In this document: positions 1-8,623 of the stretch, piece after piece
Position numbering within the stretch: position 1 is the stretch's first letter
Layout: each line of letters starts with the position of its first letter
Assembly: GCF_002272075.1 (NCBI RefSeq)
Contig: NZ_NPBJ01000003.1
Coordinates: forward strand, 310,001 to 374,000
DNA: 64,000 nt
Reading direction: 5' to 3'
Origin: Terribacillus saccharophilus
Lineage (GTDB): Bacteria; Bacillota; Bacilli; Bacillales; Amphibacillaceae
Program-made: the position numbers and the translations under genes
The notes under the pieces: model-generated
Database searches by the model: none
The model's input: only the letters and a program-made list of their open reading frames with translations
What the model was told of the DNA's origin: nothing

Positions 1-115
1 TCCAATGAATCGATTCGGACATGTAAGCGAAGTGGCAGATGCGGTCAGTTATCTGTTAAGCGACAAAGCTGCTTATGTGAACGGACATGCACTTCAAGTG
101 AACGGCGGCTGGTAA
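1..115 (+). CDS. ymfI: 3-oxoacyl-ACP reductase-like SDR, C-terminal end only
   Basis: Only the last 37 codons lie in the window, read from base 2. They end in an NGGW tail after a segment reading AYVNGHALQVNGGW, typical of the C-terminus of FabG-like short-chain dehydrogenases, where the VNG segment closes the Rossmann fold. The neighbours ymfJ and ymfK follow as in B. subtilis, where the gene in this place is ymfI. The catalytic SYK residues lie outside the window, so activity cannot be judged. Identity as an SDR is secure; the exact gene name rests on synteny. Confidence 0.85.
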   Translation, partial: PMNRFGHVSEVADAVSYLLSDKAAYVNGHALQVNGGW

Positions 116-194
116 AATTAAGTCATTCTTTTTTGAATAAGGACACCCCTTCTGTCAAAAGCTATACTGCAAGCTAATGAAGGAGGAATACACC

Positions 195-455
195 ATGTCA
201 GTTCTTGATAATTTCGATTCTTGGAAAGACTTCCTAGGTGATCGCCTACATCAAGCGCAAGGCAAAGGGATGGAGAATGAAACCGTCTCAGGCATTGCAT
301 ATGAAATCGGTGATTATCTTGCGACGAAAGTCGATGCAAAGAACACAGAAGAGAAAATTCTTCGTGATCTTTGGACTGTCGCGTCTCAGGATGAGAAACA
401 AGCTATCGCCAACATTATGGTAAAGCTTGTCCAAGACAATGGCCATACACGCTAA
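195..455 (+). CDS. ymfJ: DUF3243 family protein YmfJ
   Basis: An 86-residue soluble, mostly helical protein of the DUF3243 family with no known biochemical role. I chose the ATG at 195 because AAGGAGG lies 8 bases upstream; an in-frame start at 177 would put that ribosome site inside the gene. It keeps the B. subtilis position between ymfI and ymfK and is followed by its own terminator. No membrane segment or catalytic motif is visible. Confidence 0.85.
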   Translation: MSVLDNFDSWKDFLGDRLHQAQGKGMENETVSGIAYEIGDYLATKVDAKNTEEKILRDLWTVASQDEKQAIANIMVKLVQDNGHTR

Positions 456-478
456 ATAAGCGGCCAACTTCATTCAAG

Positions 479-510
479 CCTGCTTCTTTTTAAAGAAGCA
501 GGTTTTCTTT
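479..510 (+). terminator. Rho-independent terminator after ymfJ
   Basis: An 11-bp perfect stem (CCTGCTTCTTT with AAAGAAGCAGG) with a 2-base loop is followed by TTTTCTTT. It separates ymfJ from ymfK. Confidence 0.8.
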
Positions 511-618
511 ATAGCTTCTCATAAGCCTGTTATGGCTTTTCTAATCTATCGTTTTCCTTTATAGTAAGAATAGGTTTTCGTTATGTAAGACGCTATTTTC
601 CTGTAAAGGGGCTTTTCT

Positions 619-1374
619 ATGGAAACATTGGAATGGTATTTGGAATATGAGATTCAGCACAACCGGCCTGGATTGTTAGGAGACATCTCTTCTTTGCTCG
701 GTATGTTATCCATCAACATCAAGACGATCAATGGAGTGGAGAATCAACGGCGCGGTATGCTGCTTTCGGCAGAAAAGGAATTACAGATCATCCGACTCCA
801 TTCCATTCTGCGGACGATGGAACATGTGCATATCACAAAGTCCAGGGAGCCGAAACTTCGAGATCGGCTTGCTGTCAGGCACGGAAGGTATATACATAGG
901 GATGTGGATGATAAAAAGACATTCCGTTTTGTCCGGAGTGAAATCGGACTTCTGGTCGATTTCATGGCAGAATTGTTTAAACAGGAAGGCTCTAAGGTAA
1001 TAGGAATACGTGGGATGCCTCGTGTCGGGAAAACAGAATCAATCGTCGCTGCTAGTGTCAGTGCAAATAAGCGCTGGCTATTCGTCTCCAGCACCCTTCT
1101 GAAGCAAACTGCCAGGAATCAGCTGCTGCAGGATGAATACAATGAGGACAACCTCTTTATCATCGACGGTATTGTGTCGACTAGCCGCGCGAGTGAGCGT
1201 CATTGGGAGCTTGTGCGTGAAGTGATGCGGCTCCCTGTAGCAAAGGTAATCGAACATCCAGATATATTTATCCGGGATACGGAGTTTACATTGGATCATT
1301 TCGATTATATTATTGAACTTCGGAATCATGATGATGAAAAAATTATCTATGAACCGGAATTCAGACAGATTTAA
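619..1374 (+). CDS. ymfK: DUF3388 protein YmfK with a P-loop
   Basis: A 251-residue protein matching YmfK of Bacillus by context and shape. The first 80 residues look like an ACT-type regulatory fold (GLLGDISSLLGMLSINI). A Walker A-like motif, GMPRVGKTES, follows at about residue 132, so nucleotide binding is likely. No membrane segments are seen. The start at 619 has AAAGGGG about 10 bases upstream. The biochemical role of the family is unknown to me. Confidence 0.8.
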   Translation: METLEWYLEYEIQHNRPGLLGDISSLLGMLSINIKTINGVENQRRGMLLSAEKELQIIRLHSILRTMEHVHITKSREPKLRDRLAVRHGRYIHRDVDDKKTFRFVRSEIGLLVDFMAELFKQEGSKVIGIRGMPRVGKTESIVAASVSANKRWLFVSSTLLKQTARNQLLQDEYNEDNLFIIDGIVSTSRASERHWELVREVMRLPVAKVIEHPDIFIRDTEFTLDHFDYIIELRNHDDEKIIYEPEFRQI

Positions 1375-1402
1375 GCAATAATAAAGATGGATGGTGGTAT
1401 TA

Positions 1403-2326
1403 ATGGACATTGGTGCAAAGCTTCGGGAGGCAAGAGAGTCCAAGGGAATGACGTTGGAGGATGTACAACAGCGCACCAAAATTCAGAAGCGTTATTTGAA
1501 AGCAATCGAAGAGAATAACCACAGTGTTATGCCTGGTGAATTTTACACGCGTGCTTTCATCAAAGAATATGCGCAGACAGTAGGACTAAATCCAGATGAA
1601 GTACTTGAACCGAAACAACAGCAGCAGGAAACACCGGCAGCTGTTCCGGTTCAGGAAGAGAGTGAGGCACCTTCCCGTCAGGAACGCAGTCGCGTTCGGG
1701 AAAATGACAGACCTCCTCGCAAGGAACGCAAAGGCATTCCTTATCTATCTTCCATCATCATTGGACTAATTGTATTGGCTGCCATTATTGTAGTCGTCTT
1801 CATTTACGCAGGTGGAACTAATAATAACAATGAAAATAATTCCGCCAATCAGCAGCAAAATGAAGATCAAGTAACCTCTCCGGAAAGTGAGCAGGAATCC
1901 GGCAATGACACAGCTGATCAGTCTGCTGAATCTGAGGAGCAAGCGAATGAAGCAGCTGAAGAAGAGGAAGCACAGCAGGAAGAGGAGCAAACAGAACCTA
2001 AACTTTCTGTGGACGAAGAAGGCACTGCCAGCAATCCGGTGACAACATATACACTGGAGAACGCTGGTGATGAAGTAACATTGAAACTTTCTGCACAAGA
2101 TGGAGATGCATGGCTGCAAGTCGGTGACGGCAATAATGCTGGCAATGTCTATACTGGGACAATCGCTGACGGCAGTGAAGCTGTTGAGCAGGATGTAAGT
2201 GATTTGGAGACAGTCTCCATCAAGACAGGTTTTGCAAGAGCAACAAAACTGGAAATCAATGGTCAGGAACTGACATTCCCGATTGATAATGATGTTCAGA
2301 CCATTACAGTAAATATTAAGAAATAA
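1403..2326 (+). CDS. rodZ: RodZ-type cytoskeletal protein (YmfM)
   Basis: A 307-residue bitopic membrane protein. Order of parts: an N-terminal helix-turn-helix of the HTH_25 type (residues 1-70, GAKLREARESKGMTLEDV), a basic linker rich in Arg and Pro, one membrane helix near residues 115-138, a long acidic Gln/Glu-rich external spacer, and a C-terminal beta-rich DUF4115 domain. RodZ links MreB filaments to the elongation machinery. The start at 1403 begins MDIGAKLREA as in relatives; an upstream in-frame start at 1391 is less likely. Placed just before pgsA, as in B. subtilis. Confidence 0.9.
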   Translation: MDIGAKLREARESKGMTLEDVQQRTKIQKRYLKAIEENNHSVMPGEFYTRAFIKEYAQTVGLNPDEVLEPKQQQQETPAAVPVQEESEAPSRQERSRVRENDRPPRKERKGIPYLSSIIIGLIVLAAIIVVVFIYAGGTNNNNENNSANQQQNEDQVTSPESEQESGNDTADQSAESEEQANEAAEEEEAQQEEEQTEPKLSVDEEGTASNPVTTYTLENAGDEVTLKLSAQDGDAWLQVGDGNNAGNVYTGTIADGSEAVEQDVSDLETVSIKTGFARATKLEINGQELTFPIDNDVQTITVNIKK

Positions 2327-2332
2327 TGATAC

Positions 2333-2372
2333 AAGTTAAACCCTTTACGTCTATGGAAAGGGTTTAACTTAT
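2333..2372 (+). terminator. Inverted repeat between rodZ and pgsA
   Basis: A 14-bp perfect inverted repeat (AAGTTAAACCCTTT and its complement) with a 10-base loop lies directly after rodZ. The T-run after it is short, so it may act as an attenuator or mRNA end rather than a strong terminator. Confidence 0.6.
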
Positions 2373-2401
2373 GTTTATCTGTACATACATAGGAGGCAGA
2401 C

Positions 2402-2980
2402 ATGAATATACCTAATAAAATTACTTTATCCCGAATTTTCCTGATACCGATCTTTATCATCCTGCTGGCAGTTCCATTCGATTGGGGAACTCTCGATATC
2501 GGTGACACAACACTCCCAGTGAACCATTTAGCTGGGGCGATTTTATTCATCATTGCATCATGTACCGACTGGGTAGATGGTTACTATGCCCGTAAATATA
2601 ATTTAGTAACGAATCTTGGTAAATTTCTTGATCCGCTAGCTGATAAGCTACTTGTTTCAGCTGCGCTTATTTTACTGGTACAATTAGATTTAGCGCCGGC
2701 TTGGATTACGATCATCATCATCAGTCGTGAATTTGCTGTTACCGGATTGCGTCTTGTTGCCGCAGGTGCAGGTCTGGTAATGGCAGCAGGTAAAATGGGT
2801 AAGCAAAAAACGGCGGTTCAGATTGTCGCTATCAGCGCATTGCTGCTGCACAATTGGCCATTTTCGTATCTCGGTTTCCCGTTTGCAACGATTTGCCTGT
2901 ATCTTGCACTGATTCTGACGATTGTTTCCGGAGTCGACTACTTTGTAAGAAACTGGAGTGTCATGAAGGAGTCGAAATAA
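2402..2980 (+). CDS. pgsA: CDP-diacylglycerol-glycerol-3-phosphate 3-phosphatidyltransferase
   Basis: Makes phosphatidylglycerol phosphate from CDP-diacylglycerol and glycerol-3-phosphate, the committed step to anionic phospholipids. The 192-residue protein has several membrane helices. It carries the full CDP-alcohol phosphotransferase signature between D59 and D81 (DG-x2-AR-x8-G-x3-D-x3-D). The ATG at 2402 follows AGGAGG. cinA starts one base after the stop codon, so the two are probably translated from one message, as in B. subtilis. Confidence 0.95.
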   Translation: MNIPNKITLSRIFLIPIFIILLAVPFDWGTLDIGDTTLPVNHLAGAILFIIASCTDWVDGYYARKYNLVTNLGKFLDPLADKLLVSAALILLVQLDLAPAWITIIIISREFAVTGLRLVAAGAGLVMAAGKMGKQKTAVQIVAISALLLHNWPFSYLGFPFATICLYLALILTIVSGVDYFVRNWSVMKESK

Positions 2981-2981
2981 A

Positions 2982-4229
2982 ATGAAGCAAATCAATGCAG
3001 AAGTGATAGCTGTAGGAACGGAAATTCTCATCGGTCAAATTAACAATACGAACGCACAATATATTTCCAAGCAGCTTGCTGATCATGGAATTAACGTATT
3101 CTATCATCATGTAGTAGGCGATAATCTTGCTCGTGTGCAATCGTCCTTTGCAAAAGCACAGCGCGATGCAGACCTTGTACTTGTAACCGGCGGCCTCGGC
3201 CCGACTGAGGATGACTTGACAAGAGAAGCCTTTCAGCTCATATCTGGCCTTGAAATGCATGAAGACAAGGTTTCTATGGATCGGATCAAAGAGTTCTTCG
3301 TTAAACGAGGCCGCACAATGTCTCCGAACAACCATAAGCAAGCCCGTGTTTTTGACGGCGCAAAAGTGCTGGAGAATACAGTTGGTATGGCACCAGGCAT
3401 GCTGGTAGAGCATGATGGTGTGGTGTGGGCGTTTATGCCGGGTGTCCCTCGTGAAATGAAGCAGATTATGTCTGATCATGTTCTGCCTCACGTGCGAGAG
3501 AAATACCAGCTTCAATCTGTTTTGCAGTCCCGCCTGCTTCATTTCATCGGAATCGGGGAATCGCAGCTGGAAACGGACTTGCTGGATTTGATTCAGGTAC
3601 AGGAAAATCCAACAATCGCAACATATGCCTCTGAAGGGGAAGTTGCTGTAAGGCTTACTGCCCGTGCAGAAACGAAGGATGAAGCAGACCGTTTGATTGA
3701 TGTTGTTGAAAAAGAAGTGATGGAGCGCGTCGGTCAATACTTTTATGGCTATGATGAAACATCTGTTCAGCAGCAAGTGTTCGAACTGCTGAAGCAACGG
3801 CAGTTTACACTGGCCAGTGCAGAAAGCCTGACAGGCGGACTGTTCGCAGATGCACTCGTTTCCTTGAGTGGCGCTTCCGAGGTATTTCTTGGAAGTTTCG
3901 TTACGTATGCACCTAGTATGAAACAGCACGTGCTTGGTGTGAAGGAAGAAACGATCCAGAATCAAGGCACTGTCAGTGAGCAATGTGCCATTGAGATGGC
4001 CGAGAATGCGGTGCAGCTTACTGGTGCCGATATTGGTATCAGTTTCACCGGTGTTGCCGGCCCGGATAGTTCAGAAGGCAAAGAGCCTGGAACTGTCTTT
4101 ATCAGCCTTCATGAAAAAGGCAAACAGACACGAACTACAGAGCTGTCCATTCGGAGCTCGCGTCAAGGTGTACGGGCGCAAGCGGTGAAGAAAGGCTTTG
4201 ATATGTTGTTCCATTATTTAAAATCATGA
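2982..4229 (+). CDS. cinA: CinA, competence/damage-inducible protein (NMN amidase family)
   Basis: A 415-residue protein with an N-terminal MoCF-like domain (GTEIL, then GGLGPTEDD near residue 70). Its C-terminal CinA amidohydrolase-type domain contains AESLTGG near residue 281. In other bacteria the C-terminal domain deamidates NMN, an NAD salvage step. The gene abuts pgsA and precedes recA; cinA-recA linkage is conserved in Firmicutes and is tied to competence and recombination. Full length, no lesions seen. Confidence 0.93.
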   Translation: MKQINAEVIAVGTEILIGQINNTNAQYISKQLADHGINVFYHHVVGDNLARVQSSFAKAQRDADLVLVTGGLGPTEDDLTREAFQLISGLEMHEDKVSMDRIKEFFVKRGRTMSPNNHKQARVFDGAKVLENTVGMAPGMLVEHDGVVWAFMPGVPREMKQIMSDHVLPHVREKYQLQSVLQSRLLHFIGIGESQLETDLLDLIQVQENPTIATYASEGEVAVRLTARAETKDEADRLIDVVEKEVMERVGQYFYGYDETSVQQQVFELLKQRQFTLASAESLTGGLFADALVSLSGASEVFLGSFVTYAPSMKQHVLGVKEETIQNQGTVSEQCAIEMAENAVQLTGADIGISFTGVAGPDSSEGKEPGTVFISLHEKGKQTRTTELSIRSSRQGVRAQAVKKGFDMLFHYLKS

Positions 4230-4247
4230 TTTAACGAATGTTTGAAG

Positions 4248-4364
4248 CGAATAAATGCTCTTTTTGCCTGGATGAATTGTCTTTATTGGTGTGTTCGGGA
4301 GAAATAAAAAAAGGGAACATTTATTCGCTTTTTGCTTGTTATATCTCAAAAAACAAGTTAAAAT
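4248..4364 (+). promoter_or_regulatory. recA promoter with two LexA-like boxes
   Basis: A 14-bp box at 4314-4327 reads CGAATAAATGTTCC on the minus strand, close to the Bacillus SOS consensus and to the known B. subtilis recA box, which also begins CGAAT. A second, weaker box in the opposite orientation sits at 4248-4261 (CGAATAAATGCTCT). A SigA-type promoter fits downstream: TTGTTA at 4336-4341, 17-base spacer, TAAAAT at 4359-4364. The two boxes could also pair as an 11-bp hairpin arm set. Confidence 0.65.
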
Positions 4365-4395
4365 AGAAATAGATAATCCAAAGGAGGAAATACAT

Positions 4396-5439
4396 TTGAG
4401 TGAACGTAAACAAGCCCTTGATATGGCTTTGAGACAAATAGAGAAACAATTCGGTAAAGGTTCCATTATGAAACTAGGTGAAAGAGCAGAACAGAAGGTT
4501 TCTACTGTATCCAGCGGCTCTCTTGCCCTTGATATCGCGCTTGGTGTAGGTGGATATCCTAAAGGCCGTGTTATCGAGATTTATGGTCCGGAATCTTCTG
4601 GTAAGACAACTGTTGCCTTGCACGCAATTGCAGAAGCACAGCGCAACGGCGGACAAGCAGCGTTCATTGATGCAGAGCACGCGCTTGATCCTGTTTATGC
4701 ACAGAAGCTTGGCGTCAATATTGACGAACTTTTACTTTCTCAGCCAGATACTGGAGAACAAGCATTGGAAATCGCCGAGGCGCTTGTGCGAAGCGGAGCG
4801 GTTGACATCGTTGTTGTCGATTCGGTAGCTGCCCTTGTACCAAAAGCAGAGATCGAAGGGGAGATGGGAGATGCCCACGTTGGTTTGCAGGCTCGTCTTA
4901 TGTCTCAGGCACTTCGTAAATTGTCTGGAGCAATAAACAAGTCTAAAACGACTGCTATCTTCATCAACCAGATCCGTGAGAAAGTCGGCGTTATGTTCGG
5001 TAACCCGGAAACGACACCTGGTGGACGCGCACTTAAGTTCTATTCTTCTGTACGTTTGGAAGTACGCCGTGCAGAGACACTTAAACAAGGTAATGACATG
5101 GTCGGTAACAAAACGAGAATCAAAGTAGTGAAAAACAAAGTAGCTCCGCCTTTCAAACAAGCGGAAGTCGATATTATGTACGGAGAAGGGATCTCCAGAG
5201 AAGGGGAACTCATCGACATCGCCAGCGACTTGGATATCGTTCAGAAAAGCGGTGCTTGGTACTCTTATAATGAGGAGCGTCTTGGTCAAGGACGTGAAAA
5301 TGCGAAGCAGTTCTTGAAAGAGAATCCGGAAATTGCTACAACAATTCAAATAACTGTACGTGACCACTATAACCTCGATGCAGATAAGAAGCTGCCAGAA
5401 GAAGCGCAGTCAGAAGAACAGGAATCATTGGATATGTAA
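4396..5439 (+). CDS. recA: Recombinase RecA
   Basis: ATP-dependent strand-exchange protein and co-protease for LexA self-cleavage. The 347 residues include Walker [10 protein letters not shown] at 64-72, the [17 protein letters not shown] L1 region written here as [13 protein letters not shown], and the NQIREK loop. The real start is the TTG at 4396, which has AAGGAGG 8 bases upstream and gives the family N-terminus [10 protein letters not shown] longer in-frame reading from 4291 would run through the promoter. The C-terminal tail is acidic, as usual. Confidence 0.97.
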   Translation: MSERKQALDMALRQIEKQFGKGSIMKLGERAEQKVSTVSSGSLALDIALGVGGYPKGRVIEIYGPESSGKTTVALHAIAEAQRNGGQAAFIDAEHALDPVYAQKLGVNIDELLLSQPDTGEQALEIAEALVRSGAVDIVVVDSVAALVPKAEIEGEMGDAHVGLQARLMSQALRKLSGAINKSKTTAIFINQIREKVGVMFGNPETTPGGRALKFYSSVRLEVRRAETLKQGNDMVGNKTRIKVVKNKVAPPFKQAEVDIMYGEGISREGELIDIASDLDIVQKSGAWYSYNEERLGQGRENAKQFLKENPEIATTIQITVRDHYNLDADKKLPEEAQSEEQESLDM

Positions 5440-5443
5440 GACT

Positions 5444-5474
5444 AAGCCTTCGGTTACACCCGAAGGCTTTTTAT
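5444..5474 (+). terminator. recA terminator
   Basis: A 10-bp perfect stem (AAGCCTTCGG/CCGAAGGCTT) is followed by TTTTTA directly after the recA stop. Confidence 0.85.
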
Positions 5475-5655
5475 ATAGGCTAATCTGCTAGTACTTTCCA
5501 TGTTTTCTTGACAACATGCGAACACAGGATTAAAATTAATTTGTATAATTTTATTTTTATTATACTTCTCAAAGGTTACCATAGTTTTTTTATGAAAAAC
5601 ATTGTGCATGCCGACAGACATGTTTGTACAATTTTATAGCAGGGGAGGTGAAATC

Positions 5656-7218
5656 ATGGAACTATTTTACCTAATCATCTCCATTTTGCTTGCTCTGATC
5701 GTCGGTGGTGTTGTTGGTTATCTTGTTCGCAAATCTATTGCTGAGAAAAAGATCTCCAGTGCGGAGGAATTGGCGAAGCAAATAGTAGAAGAAGGACATC
5801 GCAATGCGGAAACGTCTAAGAAGGAAGCACTTCTCGAAGCGAAGGATGAGAACTTCCAGCTGCGTCAGCAGACGGAGCAGGAATTACGTGAGCGTCGTCT
5901 TGAACTGCAGAAACAGGAAAATCGTCTGATGCAGAAAGAAGAGAATCTGGACCGTAAAAGCGATACGCTTGATAAGCGTGAAATTACGTTAGAGAAAAAG
6001 GAACAAATATTAGCTGAAAAACAACAACAAATTGAAGAATTAGAAAGCAAAGTGGAAGTCTTGGTGAAAGAACAGCAGCTCGAATTGGAGCGAATTTCCG
6101 GCTATACGTCTGATGAAGCACGTCAAATCGTGCTGGACAAAGTCGAGAAGGAAGTTGCCTTCGATGCAGCTGTCATGATCAAAGATGCGGAACATCGTGC
6201 CAAAGATGAGGCCGATAAGAAAGCGAAGAGCATTCTTTCCCTTGCACTTCAGCGCTGCGCAGCCGATCACGTTGCGGAAACGACTGTATCAGTCGTGAAC
6301 TTGCCGAATGACGAGATGAAAGGACGCATTATCGGACGGGAAGGCCGTAACATACGTACGTTAGAAACGCTTACGGGAATTGATCTGATCATTGATGATA
6401 CACCTGAAGCGGTCATCCTGTCCGGTTTTGATCCTGTCCGTCGTGAGATCGCACGAATCGCACTCGAGAAACTTGTACAAGATGGACGAATCCACCCAGC
6501 TCGTATCGAGGAAATGGTGGAGAAATCCAGACGTGAAGTGGATGAGTATATTCGCGAGATAGGTGAGGAGACGACTTTCGAAGTTGGGGTACACGGCTTG
6601 CATCCGGATCTTGTTAAGATACTGGGAAGATTGAAGTATCGCACAAGTTACGGCCAGAACGTATTGAAGCACTCGACAGAAGTTGCTTACCTAGCTGGTT
6701 TGCTTGCTGCTGAGCTTGGCGAGGACGTTACCTTGGCAAGACGTGCAGGGCTCCTGCATGACATCGGTAAAGCAATCGACCACGAAGTCGAAGGCAGCCA
6801 CGTTGAAATCGGGAAAGAACTCGCAATGAAATACAAAGAGCATCCGGTCGTCATCAACAGCATCGCTTCCCACCACGGGGATGAGGAAGCAACATCGGTT
6901 ATTGCAGTGCTTGTCGCTGCAGCAGATGCCCTTTCCGCAGCCCGTCCGGGAGCGAGAAGTGAGACACTGGAAAACTACATCAAGCGTCTGGAGAAACTGG
7001 AGGAGATTTCAGAATCCTTCCAAGGCGTGGAGAAATCCTTCGCAATTCAGGCTGGACGTGAGATCCGTATCATGGTTAAACCGGATGAAATCAACGACTT
7101 GGAATCCATCAAGGTCGCACGAGATATCCGGAAACGCATTGAAAGCGAGTTGGATTATCCGGGACATATTAAAGTCACGGTCATCCGTGAAACGCGCGCA
7201 GTTGAATATGCAAAATAA
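5656..7218 (+). CDS. rny: Ribonuclease Y
   Basis: Membrane-anchored endoribonuclease that starts bulk mRNA decay. The protein has 520 residues, the length of the B. subtilis enzyme. Order: an N-terminal membrane helix ([19 protein letters not shown]), a long charged coiled coil (about 25-200), a KH domain with GREG at 228-231, and an HD domain with the catalytic pair H368-D369, the same numbering as in B. subtilis. The ATG at 5656 follows GGGGAGGTG; an in-frame reading from 5602 lacks such a site. It is followed by ymdB, its usual partner. Confidence 0.97.
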   Translation: MELFYLIISILLALIVGGVVGYLVRKSIAEKKISSAEELAKQIVEEGHRNAETSKKEALLEAKDENFQLRQQTEQELRERRLELQKQENRLMQKEENLDRKSDTLDKREITLEKKEQILAEKQQQIEELESKVEVLVKEQQLELERISGYTSDEARQIVLDKVEKEVAFDAAVMIKDAEHRAKDEADKKAKSILSLALQRCAADHVAETTVSVVNLPNDEMKGRIIGREGRNIRTLETLTGIDLIIDDTPEAVILSGFDPVRREIARIALEKLVQDGRIHPARIEEMVEKSRREVDEYIREIGEETTFEVGVHGLHPDLVKILGRLKYRTSYGQNVLKHSTEVAYLAGLLAAELGEDVTLARRAGLLHDIGKAIDHEVEGSHVEIGKELAMKYKEHPVVINSIASHHGDEEATSVIAVLVAAADALSAARPGARSETLENYIKRLEKLEEISESFQGVEKSFAIQAGREIRIMVKPDEINDLESIKVARDIRKRIESELDYPGHIKVTVIRETRAVEYAK

Positions 7219-7219
7219 G

Positions 7220-7244
7220 AAAGCGGCCCTGTGCCGCTTTTTTT
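7220..7244 (+). terminator. Hairpin between rny and ymdB
   Basis: A 7-bp stem (AAGCGGC/GCCGCTT) is followed by a run of seven T. It lies between rny and ymdB and would reduce read-through into ymdB. Confidence 0.75.
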
Positions 7245-7294
7245 AATGTTAAACTATACCTACTACAAGTTGAGATAGAGAAAGGGATTTGATT

Positions 7295-8102
7295 ATGAAG
7301 TTATTATTTATCGGAGATGTTGTCGGCGAGCCCGGACGTCAGATGGTACAGGAATATTTACCGCGTTTGAAGCAGCGTTATCAACCGCAGCTTACAATCA
7401 TTAATGGAGAGAATAGCGCTGATGGTAAAGGAATTAATGAACGGATTTACAAACAGTTCCTCGAATGGGGTGCACAAGCAATTACGATGGGCAACCATAC
7501 ATGGGATAAACGGGATATCTTTGAATTCATCGATGATGCCAAATACCTTGTCCGTCCATCGAATCTTCCTCCAGGTACACCTGGTAAGGGAATCATTTAT
7601 GTGAAAGTGAATCAATATGAGGTTGCTATCATAAACCTGTTAGCACGTACATTCATGATGCCTGCAGACGATCCGTTCCGGGAAGCTGACCGTCTCATCG
7701 AAGAGGCGCGTAAACGGACGAATTTGATTTTCATTGATTTTCATTGATTTTCACGGAGAGGCGACTAGCGAGAAGCAGGCTTTTGGCTGGTATGTCGATG
7801 GACGTGTCAGTGCTGTTGTTGGCACCCACACACATACGCAGACAGCTGATGAACGGATATTAGCGTCTGGTACAGCATATATTTCGGATGCAGGTATGAC
7901 CGGTCCGTATGAAGCGATTCTCGGGATGGAGCGGGAAGCAGTCATTAAAAGATTCCTTACCGGTCTCCCAGTACGTTTTGAAGTACCAAAAAAGGGTAAA
8001 GCACAATTAAATGGAGTAGTAATCGATCTGGATCCGCAAACGGGGAAGGCTTCTTCCATCAAACGCATCCTTATCAATGATGACCACCCGTATATGGATT
8101 GA
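7295..8102 (+). pseudogene. ymdB: YmdB phosphodiesterase, frameshifted by a 10-bp tandem duplication
   Basis: YmdB is a metallophosphoesterase (2',3'-cAMP phosphodiesterase activity) needed in B. subtilis for biofilm and motility decisions. The first frame runs 7295-7747 with GDVVGEPGR, NGENSADG and GNHTWDKR metal-site motifs. The second frame continues to 8102 with GTHTHTQTADERIL and GMTGPYE. At about 7727-7756 the 10-base unit CATTGATTTT occurs twice in tandem after a GATTTT. Removing one unit restores one frame of about 265 codons, reading NLIFIDFHGEATSEK across the join. As read, the protein would stop after residue 150 and lose the histidines of the second half. It could be a true recent mutation, a phase-variable slip site, or a sequencing or assembly error. 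Confidence 0.9.
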
Positions 8103-8258
8103 TCCTTGCTGCTCACCCACTAGGTCTTTTGTTTACAGATATGAACCAGGACAGGTTGTACCACTTTTTTCAGACATCGCCCGAAATGGGCATATCTACT
8201 ATCTTGCAGAAATATAGTAAAAAGGAAAGTAGTCCAGTAAACGAAGGAGGTACCAGTG

Positions 8259-8519
8259 ATGGATATACTAAAAGTTTCAGCGAAATCCAATCCAAACTCA
8301 GTAGCAGGCGCACTTGCGAACGTATTAAGGGAACGTGGCTCAGCGGAGATACAGGCAATCGGAGCAGGAGCACTCAATCAATCAGTGAAAGCTGTCGCCA
8401 TCGCGCGTGGCTTTGTGGCACCGAGTGGTGTAGATTTAATTTGTATTCCGGCATTTACGGATATAATGATCGACAACGAAGAACGGACTGCCATTAAATT
8501 GATTATAGAACCAAGATAA
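8259..8519 (+). CDS. spoVS: Stage V sporulation protein S
   Basis: An 86-residue Alba-like protein, one of the most conserved small proteins of spore formers, affecting late sporulation and septation. The sequence MDILKVSAKSNPNSVAGAL is nearly invariant in the family. The ATG at 8259 lies 8 bases after GGAGG; the GTG one codon earlier is less likely. It keeps its place after ymdB. The tdh-kbl pair that follows it in B. subtilis is absent here. Confidence 0.96.
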   Translation: MDILKVSAKSNPNSVAGALANVLRERGSAEIQAIGAGALNQSVKAVAIARGFVAPSGVDLICIPAFTDIMIDNEERTAIKLIIEPR

Positions 8520-8545
8520 GTCCCGCCTAAGGCGGGGCTTTTTTA
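8520..8545 (+). terminator. spoVS terminator
   Basis: Short GC stem (CCCGCC/GGCGGG) with a 3-base loop followed by CTTTTTTA. Confidence 0.85.
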
Positions 8546-8623
8546 TTTCCAATACTTGGACACTACAGTATGCATTGGTATAATGTAGAAAATAGTGAGC
8601 AATGAATGGGGGAGAAGGAACAA

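Noticed and set aside
2961..3983. 340-codon frame on the minus strand
   Set aside because: It lies entirely opposite cinA, has no ribosome site and no recognisable domain. It is an artefact of cinA codon use.
4732..5367. 211-codon minus-strand frame
   Set aside because: Opposite recA; no independent signals.
5602..5655. N-terminal extension of RNase Y
   Set aside because: The site GGGGAGGTG lies in the extension, and the shorter form has exactly the family length and catalytic numbering.
7289..8102. Two separate genes at the ymdB locus
   Set aside because: Both frames are halves of one YmdB and are joined by removing one 10-base unit, so a single broken gene is the better reading.
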